Assembly: GCF_029227915.1 (NCBI RefSeq)
Contig: NC_079888.1
Coordinates: 19,446,001-19,510,000, forward strand
Length of the DNA: 64,000 nucleotides
Reading direction: 5' to 3'
Origin: Hydractinia symbiolongicarpus
Lineage: Eukaryota; Cnidaria; Hydrozoa; Anthoathecata; Hydractiniidae
The translations under genes and the position numbers were made by a program. The notes under the pieces are model-generated. The model saw only the letters and a list, made by a program, of their open reading frames with translations. It was not told where the DNA came from and did not search any database. Shown in pieces: positions 1-19,998 of the stretch (position 1 is its first letter; each line of letters opens with the position of its first letter).

Positions 1-657
1 AAAAAAGGGGGAAAATTCCAGTTATTCATTATTTTTACATTCACTGTCCAACCTTACACACATCTTTTTTAATTTTCAATACTTGTAGCCACTCTATTTT
101 AAGGCAACACCTATAAACTTATTTTACTTATAACTGTCAATTAAGCCTAGCCATTTTCGAAGTGATTTCACACAATGATAAACTTAACCCGTCACGATCA
201 CAATCAAAAAAGATTGTGTCCTATGGGAAATTTTCCCAAATCTAATAAAAAACATTATTCACTCTAAATAAAAAATGAAGAAAGTATTCGCATTAAAATA
301 ATTATAGAGTACAAAAATTAAATATAGCTAACATATGAAAATATAGACTATAAAAAGTACAAAATATGGTTACACCTGGAAAAATAATTTTATTACTATG
401 GTATCTGTCTGTTTCGGTCAAAAAGTTAATGCAATAAAAATGAATAAAAAGTTCATATAAAAAAACAGCTTCAACTACAAAATCATTACACAAAAATAAA
501 TAAAAATTAAACATAAACAAAATAAAACAGTGCATTAAAAAACAACAAATAAATAACACTAAATAAAAACAACAACATTGTCGGCAAAATCAGACAGTAA
601 AATAAGTTAACATTAATAAATAAGAAAAACATAAAAGGAACCATGCATTTACGCTTT
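1..657. other. AT-rich flank downstream of gene A
   Basis: This AT-rich stretch lies 3' of gene A, which is on the minus strand, so it should hold that gene's 3' UTR and flank. I see no coding exon. The longest minus-strand reading frame (302-559) is hydrophobic and Phe/Leu-rich, as expected from translated A/T runs, and has no splice context. Confidence 0.5.
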
Positions 658-8930
<8,273 letters not shown>

Positions 8931-8960
8931 TTTTTCCTTTCCTAAAAAATGCAAGTGCAT

Positions 8961-10735
8961 ATTCTCAATACAATTTATAATAGCATTACATAATTACATT
9001 CCTGAGCAAAGATTAATTCAAAACAGTAAAGCAATGAAAAAAGTACCATTAACAGACTGGAGATAATTTTTAGCAAGCAAAATGTTTTTGGACCAAAATT
9101 TTTACTGGTAAGTTACCAATGCTGCTAAAACTGAAATTTATAAAAACTAGGTTACACCAGTAACATTTTTTTTTAAATTTAATTGCAAGTCATTTAAAAT
9201 GTGAGTTTTCTAATAATCAATCTTTCTAAGTACAACAAGATGCAGGTGCTGCATAAACTCTCTATTAAAAATGCACAACTATGAAACATCGACAATTCCA
9301 CCCAGTTCTTCAATTTCTGCTAACAAAAAATACAGCCTATCATTTATGGTTGAAAGTCACGCGATTGAAACGTTTATGGTCTTAAACTGCATTTAGTTAA
9401 CAAAAAATTAACATTTTGATGTCACTATCATGTTCAGCGTACTTTTTTTGTTAACTATGCCACATTTTATCGAAAATAAAGTAGTTTTAATTTTTGGACT
9501 TATTTCGGCCTGAAATGACATTAAGGTGAAAAAAATCAAAATTATGATGTCACCATCATGTTCAGCATACTTTTCTTAACTGTGCCAAATTTTGTGGAAA
9601 ACAAATACCAATTTTGGCCTGAAACGTCTTTTAGATAACTTCTAAGTACTTAGAGAGTTTAGGTACGAAGTTTAAATATGTGACATTGCAATTGACCATT
9701 TGGGACATAGTTAGTTACGAGTTGGAAACTACTACTATCCTCGCTGGCAAAATTATAACTTTTGAAAATGTTATATAAAAGGAACACTTCTTTTTTTTTG
9801 AAGTAGAAGTAAAAATACGTGAAGTTGCATAGTTTTTCATGTTCAACATAAAATCCCACATTCTATGTTTCAAACTTTTGTTAGTGAATTGAAGACAAAA
9901 ATGGAAAGCTAGTTTAAATAAAAATAATGTGATTCGTTAAAATATTTCAATGGCAATAAATTTTCTTATGTACAAAATATTTATACATATTTATATCAAA
10001 TATAATACATTTTAATTTTACAAATTGCGTTAAAAAATTTAATAAAAATTGCTCGTTAATTATAGTGAATAAAAATATTGAATGCAACTTATAATTTGTA
10101 TGAAAGATAAAATTACACTAACAAATGCAGAAATTATACTAAGCAAACAAAAAACAAGTGTTACATGTAAACAAACAAACAAAAAAACGAACAAAAACAA
10201 AAAAGCAAACATGAAATATAATATTCCCACAAATGGCGTCACCTATCACATGTTGGAGAGTTTGTCACGATAAGTATCACCATAGGTATTTTTATATTAG
10301 ATTCACGCTTTGTCACAGATCACTTGTCAAGTTCAGAGTGGATTTAGGACTTAGGAACTTTGACTATTTAGTTAATTCCAAACTCTTGAAATATGCTAAC
10401 TGCTGCTGACGTCAGCATGGCATTTTTCCACGAATTTCAGGGTTTTTGTGAGCCCTGACGTGGATTATTCATTATTCCATAATTTATAATATATTTATAA
10501 ATTATAACATTTCGTTTAAAAAAACTGGAACAAGGATTTCGTTAATTTTGTTTCATTAAACCCTTTTTCCAAAACATTAGGTACCGCCTATTCATATCTT
10601 TCCTCTTAGCCAATCATGTTTGAGATAATCATCATGCTACTGATGTAAATTATTTTCACAATGCATATTTAAGAAAACATTTAAAAGAGATTAGTATAAG
10701 AACAAGAACAAACTATAACACAAAACAAAAATAAT
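8961..10735. other. Spacer between genes B and A
   Basis: Upstream flank of gene A and 3' flank of gene B, so any gene A promoter should lie here. I see AT-rich sequence, a 127-bp tandem duplication (9408-9640) and a TGACGTCA near 10405. I see no exon similar to the receptor family. A 5'-leader acceptor sits just upstream of the gene A start, near 8940. Confidence 0.5.
9408..9640. repeat. Two-copy 127-bp tandem duplication
   Basis: The tract beginning GATGTCAC at 9418 recurs at 9545 with the following ATCATGTTCAGC, ACTGTGCCA-like and GGCCTGAAA motifs in the same order. The copies are imperfect. Confidence 0.6.
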
Positions 10736-13700
10736 TTATTTTGGATCCATTACACTACCAACTTCATCATATCCAGAAATCTTCTTTGCAAACATATTTT
10801 CAGGCCTCAGATTATTCTGCTTATCCTTTTTCTTCGTTTTAACTTCAGCGTACTGATAAGAAACGTCTTTAACTGTGTCATCAAAAACATTAGATGTGTA
10901 AGCATACTCTGGCTGTGCCTCTGGTATGATATTTTGTGTATCAGTGGATTCTGCATATATATGCTCCCTCTCATGATTTGATTCCATGCCATACAGAGTA
11001 TTAGCTAATTCTTTATCATTACCATTAATATCTGCAGTTTTGTAGTAATCATTCTCTTCCATTTTGCTTTCTGGTGGATCCTATTTCAGAAAAAAGTCAA
11101 GAAACAAGAAAATAACATTTAAATACAAAAATTAAGCAAAGTGAAATCTAGTACCGTTTTTGGTGATAATAATAAGTAGGTACTTGATTTTGAGGTTCGA
11201 AATAAATTAATTAAAAATAAAATTTTGCTGGCAAAAATATTAGTAAATATTTTGGAAAGATTTGAAATAGATTTACAGGTACAGTTTTTATGATATACTT
11301 TATTATGAATTTGGCGACAGCTGAAAAATGTTTCTTTCCTCGAGTAAACAAAATCGTGATATGATCTATCCACTTTAGGTTACAACGAGTACCACAACTT
11401 TTGTGTGAGCGTTTTGTGTCTTGGTTCAAATTTAACCATGTCAAAACTAAGCCCTATTTAGTAACTTTCATCAAATTTTCATAAATCAAATAAATAAATC
11501 AATAAAATTCAGCTGTACACCCTTTAGATCTAGAAACAAAAAACAAACAAAAAACAAATCAACAAACAAAAAAATAAACAAAAAAACACTAGGACACAAC
11601 AACAAATACACAAGTAACTTACCTGGTCTGACAATCTGTTGTTATCTGGTCTGGCATAGCGGAGTATTGTTCCTGATTCATAAGTTACATCAGTGTCTGA
11701 AAAATATTAAATTCATATTTTTATTCATAGAAACATAACAGAAACATGACAATAAAACACTGGCCGAGCAAAATAGTAAAAAAAGGAGAGTTATAAAAAC
11801 TAGGAAAAATTTAACTTGTTAAAACTTGAGTTTTTTACACCTTATCCATGCAATTGAATAAGCTAGAAGATTAAATGTTGTGGAATCATTTACTATTATA
11901 GAATATACCATACAGGACTATATGAAATTTGTGCAGCATGATATAAATCATGATGCTTCAAATTACTTATATGGCAAAAGCTTAATATAAGCTTTTTTCT
12001 CTTTTTTAAGCCTATAAAATAACATGCATACCAATGCATAATTAAAATATGTATGCATAAAAGCAACTTTAATAACACAATATAAGTTTTTCAAAGGAAA
12101 GAAACATCTAAAGTATATTTCGACATCTCTGGTGTAAAATATAGTTTCCACATCATCAGTACGAACAAATGAACATAAACAAAACACAGAAATGACTGCC
12201 TGAATAGCTTTTACATGTCTCACAAGGCTGAAAAAATTTTTGTTTTCAGAACCACTTTAGTGTTACCTTCATATGCAGGATTTCCCATCTCTGCATACAC
12301 ATTCTCTTCTCCTAGGGCGAAGAAAATGTAAACATAAATAGAGAGTAACATATTAAATTTAATATACATTATTGCTGACAACTTTGTTAAAATATCTTTA
12401 TGCCCCATGTTTATTTAAAAAAGAATATCTCAGAAATAAATGCAACATTTACACAAACGAACTTGTTCTGCTCCATCTTTATTAGAACAAATAACACTGA
12501 AAAGAAAGGTTGGTTGTTTTTGTTCAAATCAATCTTTATACTCCATAAAGAAGGAGATCTGCTAAAAAACAGACTAGTTTTTATGTACATATTGTTACAC
12601 ATAATGATGGTGCATAAATATTGTATTAAAACAGTTATTTGCAAACTTTTACATTAACAAAAATTTTTGGAACATAATACACTATATCACTTTTGGATCA
12701 ATTTTAACTTTTAAAGCCAAAGTTGTTATATTTATAGCACTTAACTAACTAACAAGTGAGAAAAGCAAGATGTACCTGAAGACGCCTTTGTAAGGTAGTG
12801 GGCACATTGGCTTTTTCTTCTAAATAAAAAAAACCCTACTTTTTTAGAGACGACTAGTTGATTGGCCTATTTTCCACGAATTCGTTGGCCTTATGTGGAT
12901 TATTTCGTAGTGCAGGCGTGCTAGAGAATGGGACTAGTAAATTCTCATTTTTATGACATCCGCTGACTACGAAAATGTATAGGATCATGTATTTTCCATG
13001 AACAGTTTAGAAGATATTTAAGTTTAAACGTTTTTTGATAATTTTATCGTCTTTTTTTGATTCTAAGTCGTCCCTATTTACTATTGTGTTATCAGTTATT
13101 TTAACCCATAAGTTATTTGCAATCAAACTTTAGGGGAAATGCAATGATTTCATTAATTTTAATAACTACTACTGACATCAATATTTGTAATAATTTAATA
13201 AAATATCCAATCAAAATAAGACTTATTTTCTTCAATTTAAGACACTGTTTGGAAGAAAAAAACATTCTTTATGGAAATGGAAATACCTGTTCTTCGTTTT
13301 AGGTTATGTATTTATAAAAATAGCATACTTTTTAACACAAAAGGTAAAAAAAATAGGATTCTGTAGATTTCCATATAAATAGTAAGAATACTTTTATTTT
13401 GTTTGTTTTTATTTGCCTTACCTGATCAACTTCTTTTTTCGATAACGAAGCAACACAATTGATAATACAACTAGAACTACTAAGCACAAGCACACCAAAA
13501 TAACAATGATCATTATAGTGGATGTGTTAATCTTTTCTTCTTCTTTTTTCATTGATATAACCTAAATATAAGGTACAACCTTAAAAGCATTGCTTTGTTT
13601 ATTAAAATATGTTGTTCATGTTACATAATTATACAGCAACACAAAGAGTCTTTATGCATGTGATTCAATTTTTCATTTACAAGAAATGTGAAGTTGTTTT

Positions 13701-15031
13701 GAAATTTCATTTTTCTCAATGTGATTTTATCAAGGCATAGAAAACATTCATTTGGCTCTGCACTATGACTATTAAAACACAGATGAGACTGTGTGCCATC
13801 TTTGTTTATATCTCCAATATTGCTTCGTTGTAAGAAATTCCTATTTTGTGTTTTTGCAGAATTGATCTCCATGAATGATAAAAAGTAGTGAAATCACAGA
13901 AATTTATTTTTAATAACTTTTACCAACCTCGATCATGAAACAGACATTTGGAAGGCAGTAACAGTGCATTTGAAAATAATTTTTTAGGTTTTGCAGCACT
14001 ATTAACAATGACCATTGTTTTGCATTAAATGAAAATTTGTAATTCATTATAGGTGGGATTTATTGGAATTAAGTTTCGCATTTTGAGTTTGACCCATTTT
14101 CGCACTAATGGACTAAAAATAGAATATCAACAAAAACCTAAACAAACCATTCACCTAGAATTTTTTTCTAATCAGAGATATAAAATGGAAAAATCAGGCT
14201 TCCTAAACAAATCCAGTTTACCCACTGGGTTGTTAATAAAGATCGGGGAATGTCTAGCAATAAAAAGCAAAGTAAAGCATAAAATAAACTATTGATTGCA
14301 TTATCTTGTTTCTCGCAGGTGTAAAACTGTTTTAAACTAGGCACTTTTAAATAGTGACTAGGACCTAACAGTCTTTTTAAACTTTTTGATTACCTAAAGC
14401 CACTACAGTAGAGGCAGGGTGTGTCAAAAAGAACTGACGAAATACATTAACGCCATGAAATGCTGATACATGATCAATTAAAAACACTGATAAACAAATC
14501 ACATATAAGTAGATTTGAGATCGAAAACAACCTGTAAATGATGGTTTATCGAAAAAAAATTACATTTATATACAGCTTTAGATTAGCAGTTTTTGGGAGT
14601 CACATGATTAAAAGTGTGATGTCACTCGTGCAAGATAGTCATATGTGTAAACATTCCTTCCTAAACTAACTTTAGCAACACTGTTTTCTGAAACTGAGTT
14701 TTTTATTCTTATGATAACTATTCAAGTTTCTTTAATGTCAAATCCTCAAAAAATAATTTTAAGTCCTAACAGAAGACATGTCAACATGGATAAAATAAAC
14801 ACCAATTAGTACAGGGAAACATGTCAGTCTACACAATAAATGGTTATTTTAAAAAAGCTTGCTTTATTTTCACTTAATAACTATTAAACAGACATTCTTC
14901 ATGCAAATCAGTCCTCAAAGAATGTTTTTTGTCCGTCTAAGCATACAACCATGTAAGACCTATGTAGGCCCAACGGTTAGGTAAGGATAGGTAATTCTGA
15001 TGGGTGCGGTAACTTACTGTGGTGTTCTTCT

Positions 15032-15066
<35 letters not shown>

Positions 15067-17538
15067 GCTGGAGCTACAATTGCAAAGAAAGTTTTTAAAA
15101 GTACATTTAAAGATGTGACTGATATCAGTAGAATGCTTTATAGCAAAAAATAAATATTTTAAAAAAAATCCACAGAAAATTAACAGCTGCAAAACGTGTC
15201 AAAAGCTATGGTGTGTTATCAATTTTTACATGTAACTTTGATGGGAAGAATATGTGATGTGGATTATTTAAATTGCCTTAATAGTGCGAATTTAACTGAG
15301 AAAATAAAAAAGTAAATAATAATGACAATGATGATGGAGTAAAGTGATAAATATACAGGTACACGATAATAAAAATATTTTAATTAAAAAATAATATCTG
15401 ACCGGTAACATTTCTGATACCATTAACCTTGAATATGAAACAACTGCTAACAAGACCGGAGGGTTCCTCGTAATCTTCACAATCCAGCACCAATTTGATA
15501 AGCATTCCAGCCCAATTTGATAAAGAGCACGAAAAATTTCGGCACTACAACAAAATTTTCTTTGAAGGTGAAAACAGCTCAGGATATTATATTTCAAAAA
15601 GTTCTCTATTCTCAGGATACATATTTCAAAAAGTAAAAAAAGTCAAATTGAAAAGTCCAATGAAAACAGTTAGAATTTAGTATTTCCATCGAAGAAAACT
15701 TACTTTCAAGCACTCTGAAAAGCTAATCTGTCGAATTTTAAACGGATGCGCCAAAAGCCTCTCGGTGTTCATAAATGCAGGTTCAATTTCAAAAGCATCT
15801 TGAATTTTACAATACTGAACAAGTTTTTGGCTGGGCTTTGAAGTCAGTTGCTCGCAACTCCCGTAAGACAAAGTTTTATCACTTGTTGTTGGTACGTCCA
15901 TGTAAAAATCAGTGCTTTCCAAACAGAGGGTCGCTGAAACAAAAAATGATTGTTTTTTAACATTTATTTATAATGATACATGCTGATTACATTTCATAAT
16001 AACTAGCACATGTAGTAGACGAGGCATGCATGTGCTAGGGAGATAGTACTGAATCAATAGTGCAGTCGATAGAGTAATTGCCAGCAAGCAAGATATTGTG
16101 CTTTCAAGTCCCACCCGATCCATCATCTTTGCAGCACTTGGGAAGCTAATGAGCAGGTTTATTTATGCTAATATATCTCACACATACATCGTTGTTCCTA
16201 TAAGTGGATGTTGGTTTAGCTCTTCTTTGTTTTGTACAATTGTAATGATATTTTAGGAGCTGAACTTTCTATGCAAAACAAAACACGATTTTGATAATCT
16301 GACAACTAAAAGCATTGGACTTTTAAATAAGTTAAGAAAAATTATTTTAAAGGAGTTGTTTCTCACTTTTGCAACTATCCAGGATTTTTTTTCAGTATAA
16401 TGTTCAGGAGTTTAACTTCCAAGGAGTAGTGATCACCCTGTAGAGGAACTGATTTTGAAAGTTAAGAATCGGTCTTAGCAAATTTACCAATTACGAAATG
16501 GTCAAGTTTCTTCTAAAATTAAAAAAGAGAAGGAATAAAAAAGTGGTAATGTTTTTATGAACTAGTGTAGATTATTGAGCAAAAATGAACTTTTCTTTGC
16601 TGCAAAAGTCTTCTAAAAAGCAACAAATATCAGTGTGTTTTATATGAACTGAGATTACTACTATTAAACACGATCCAAGCATACAGCTGAAGTAGGGTTA
16701 AAAATTCCAGTACTGTGTCAGTGAAAAAAGAGAGGAACAAAATTGATCTTTGGATTGATACAAATTGTCAAAGTGTGAGAAATGTGTACTACTGGTATAC
16801 GTTCTAATGAAAATAAAATCATAAGAAAGAAGAAAATAAAAATAGTAAAAAAAAAAAAAAACATTTTGGGGTAGATGATTGCGTAATGGCATACATCGAG
16901 TAATCAACAAAGAAAACAACCATGACTTTTGTTACTAAAATTGTACAAGCAAATCTTCTCTACATGTATGAATTATTTTTTAACAACATTACAATAACTG
17001 CAGTCTTTAGCAAAAGACTTGACAGAGCCTGGTATAAAAGGCACCACTATTATCTACATTATAATACCTGTATACGTCTGTCTGTCATGTAAAATGGTAC
17101 CAAAAGTAACAAGACGCAAGCAATGCACTGAAAAACCTGTGGATCTTTTTCCAGGTCACAGAATTTAATTATATTGCTACTCAGTGGACAATCGACTCAA
17201 CCAAAACTCCAACAGAACATTAAAGCAAAATTGTATAAGCACACAAATTAAATTGATTTACCATTCAGCAAATTTTCAAGTTGGTGAATACTTTTACAAC
17301 CATGCTTGTATGACACAAACGTATGTGATCCAAAACATTTGCAATCGTTGCAGTTTCGCACGCAGCTGGCATTCCTGGACGAGCAAAAAGAATTAGTTTT
17401 GTCTGTGTTTGTGAAATAATCAGTTGAACTACAGAACCCATGACAATGTGAACTACTTTTTCTTTCGACAAGGAGTTGCGGTAAACTCACTCCAAGAAGC
17501 TGCACATAAAGGAAAATAATAATCTTTCTTTTATACAT
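10736..17538 (-). CDS. Gene B: putative Cys-rich type I receptor, poly-Thr stalk
   Basis: Complete in-frame model of 450 residues. Exons: 17262-17538, 15704-15933, 15403-15544, 15018-15073, 13422-13561, 12776-12819, 12267-12311, 11623-11696, 10736-11080. Intron phases are 1,0,1,0,2,1,1,0. Residues 1-92: signal peptide (MYKRKIIIFLYVQLLG...) and Cys module with the signature YFTN, SSRNASC, CKC, SYKHGCK, plus an extra HCHGFC pair. Residues 93-169: second module (CEQL...YCKI...ECLK). Residues 170-216: third module with four Cys. Residues 217-235: stalk made almost wholly of Thr, encoded by an (ACA)11 run. Residues 236-281: transmembrane helix followed by RYRKKK. The tail has VYAEM and GNPAYEG in one 45-nt exon, then VTYESG, HIYAES, SYQYAEV and GYDEVG. 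Known: NPxY binds PTB domains and phospho-YxxM/V binds SH2 domains. Inferred: a surface receptor signalling through tyrosine kinases. The family is not recognised. Confidence 0.75.
12848..13190 (+). mobile_element. Degenerate ACTAG-family repeat
   Basis: A decayed version of the 7467-8085 element: ACTAGTTGATTGGCC, a TTTTCCACGAA core, then tracts matching GTATAGGATCATGTA and the late GCAATGATTTCATTAATTTT segment in the same order. It is intronic in gene B. Confidence 0.45.
15018..15073 (-). repeat. (ACA)11 microsatellite coding the gene B stalk
   Basis: On the plus strand this is an uninterrupted TGT/TTG run. Read on the minus strand in frame it gives eleven Thr codons between an Ala-Pro-Ala start and a Lys-Lys-Asn-Thr-Thr end. 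The exon has a good acceptor (TTGTAG) and donor (GTAAGT), enters in phase 1 and leaves in phase 0 like the gene D stalk. A microsatellite therefore forms almost a whole exon, and the stalk could vary in length. Confidence 0.7.
16031..16160 (+). mobile_element. Degenerate tRNA-headed SINE-like repeat
   Basis: AGTCGATAGAG followed about 30 bases later by GCTTTCAAGTCCC resembles the A and B boxes of a tRNA promoter, in DNA that could not fold into a proper tRNA. It lies in intron 1 of gene B. There is no clear second copy in the window, so this is a weak call. Confidence 0.35.
17071..17170 (-). mobile_element. Short ACTAG-family repeat
   Basis: Minus-orientation copy with the CCTGTGGATC...TTCC core, a GGTACCAAAAGTAACAAGACG-like tract and TCTGTCTGTC. 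It ends shortly before exon 1 of gene B. Confidence 0.5.
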
Positions 17539-19998
17539 TGTACTAAGGGCATCGTTATCTGGAAAACAAGGTGGTAAAACATTGCAACAAAATATGAAAA
17601 AGCAATACTAAATTAGCAGATCAGACATTGCTCGCCACAGAATAACAAAAAATACTAAAAATATGTTACTAGTATTCTAAAATTAAAATTAGTTAGTAAC
17701 ACACTACAATGGGGCTTAATGATAAACAAAAAATATTCTTCTACTTGCTCCAGTCATTATTTAAATGTAAAATCGAAAAACATTATGTAAAAACATATTC
17801 TGACGAAAATTATTCATATAGGCAATAAAAATCTTTTTATTTTAACTAAGAGACCAATTAAAAACTCAATTAATATGCTCACATGTTTTTTTTCTTATAC
17901 CCATTTATTCCACATCTGAAGCATCTGCGTTCAAACAGTAAATCTGTGTAAACACAAGGATGCTTTAAAATATTAATAAAACTTAGAGCTGATCAACTCA
18001 CACATCAAACACACAACATTTTACTAGCTTATACTTTGATCTGTATCTTATTCCTTTATTTACATCAACAAAATTTTTCAGAAAGACTTGGCAAATTAGC
18101 AAGGAGGACATGTCACGTGTTTTAGGTGTGCTTTCCGGCGTGCTACAATGGTCAACCTGTTATAAATTTTGTAATTCTGCATTTTGCACCATAACCACTT
18201 TGAATGTGTCAGGGTGTACACTTGTTACCGCACACCTCTTCTAAAAAAAGTTTATATCAACAACTACACAGTATATACTTTTGTCTTTCTTTCAAAAAAA
18301 TATATTTTAGCGACTTTACATGCGTAACGAATCCATAAAAATTAATAATAAAAAATACAAATGACAAAAAATATTAACAAATAATACAGATAGAAACAAT
18401 TTTTTTAAATAAAACACCCAATGATAAAGACATCAAAATAAAGTTTGATCTCAACTTACAGAAAGAAGTGCAAGTTATGTTTAAGAACTTAACATTTACA
18501 TAAAACATTCTATTCATAAACAATTATTGACTGATATATATATCCCTTAGATTTCGTTACACAAACACAAACGTTTGTCTAACAAAAAAGTAAACATAAC
18601 AGTATTTTTTAAAAACTTTACTTTAAAAGCTTCCCTGTCACAAGCTTCACAATTCCTTACATTTATTTCCCCTTTTTTACCATTAAAAATTGATATACCA
18701 AAGCCTCTTATATACCCATGAAAAAGAAAAAAAGTAAAGACACCAGTTAAGTTACATGGTTGGTTCTTTTCTACCCAGATTGACTATTTATTACTTTTTG
18801 ATGAATTTTGACATTTTGCCTTCTCTTGAAAAACAGATGCTCTGCGTTAGGATAAGAAAGGTAGATAATGATAAATTATCTGTAATCTTGGAATTTTTAA
18901 GAGTTTTCAAATAATTTTGATTGTGAAGTTACATTTTTAGTGCACATAAACTCCATTTGAAACTTTATTTTTTTAAAATCCTTAGGGACAATGAAAGGCA
19001 TTTATACAAAGAAAGTTTATATGTTACATGTAAGTTAGTTTAGTATAATGAAAAGTAAAGGAAATTTTGTTTAAAACCAAAAAAATAAAATGCATCATTG
19101 TTTCATTGTATTTATAAAAATCTGAAAACCCGAAAATTATATGTTGAAAATATTCACAATATATAAAATTCATTTATATAAATTTTTAAAAACTATTCTC
19201 TGTTATAATATAAAATTTATTTATTTATTCATTTATGCTATTTGTGTTATAAAATCAGATTTAAAAATAGCATGAAATTATATAAAAATTATATAAAAAC
19301 AAGTTCTATTGTGTATAAAAAACAGTAACAATCTCTAATTTTCCTGAACTTGTTAGCTTTCTCCTCTATACCAAAAAATGCAGCCAAATGAAAATGAGCC
19401 TATAACATGAACTGTCTTCAGTGATAAAAACAGAAAGTTAGGTTTAAAGTGTCTTTATTTATATTTGTTGTCACTCTTTTTCGGGAAATTCTCCACACAT
19501 AAGACACCTTGAGGAAGAACTAATAAATTAAACTTGCCTTAACTTTTTGTGAATTATTTGCATGAGTGTATTGGTTAAAAGAATGTCTTGCCCACTGATC
19601 CACCTATCGAAATAAAAAAACTCTTTATATATAATACTAGTTGTTAGCCTGTGGAAAAATCCACGAGTTCGCCCGTCGCAGCTAAGCTACCATTTTGCGT
19701 GACAGACAGACGGACGGACAGACATATACAGGCATTATAATATAGATCATTGTTACAATAAACCACCTTGTGTTCCCTTCCGAACATTTATATACCAAAC
19801 CCGCAAAACACCAGCTGAGCATTTTTAAAGTAATAACAACAAAAATCTATCAACAAATGCAAAATTTAAAAGTTATAATAAATAAAAAGTTTAAATATTT
19901 ATGTGCAACTTATCACGAATCACTCAGCAGCTCATGATAAAGCACAACCAGCAAATTCAAAATGTAGACCAGCTACACATCTAATGTTTGTGCAGATA
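17539..19998. other. Spacer between genes C and B
   Basis: Very AT-rich. It should contain the 5' leader and promoter of gene B and the 3' flank of gene C. A canonical acceptor (TTTTCCAG) lies about 20 bases upstream of the gene B ATG. Apart from the short repeat at 19636-19745 I see no gene or RNA. Confidence 0.5.
19636..19745 (+). mobile_element. Compact ACTAG-family repeat
   Basis: The cleanest short copy: ACTAGTTGTTAGCC, GTGGAAAAATCCAC core, GAGTTCGCCCGTCGCAGC, TACCATTTTGCGTGAC, CAGACAGACGGACGG, then GCATTATAATATAGAT. It is about 110 bp with no coding potential. The TATAATATAGAT end after a CAGA run resembles tails of other dispersed invertebrate repeats, but I cannot classify it. Confidence 0.6.

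Noticed and set aside
10082-10273. Lys/Asn-rich 63-residue ORF
   Set aside because: The composition follows from AACAAAC-type runs, with no supporting signals.
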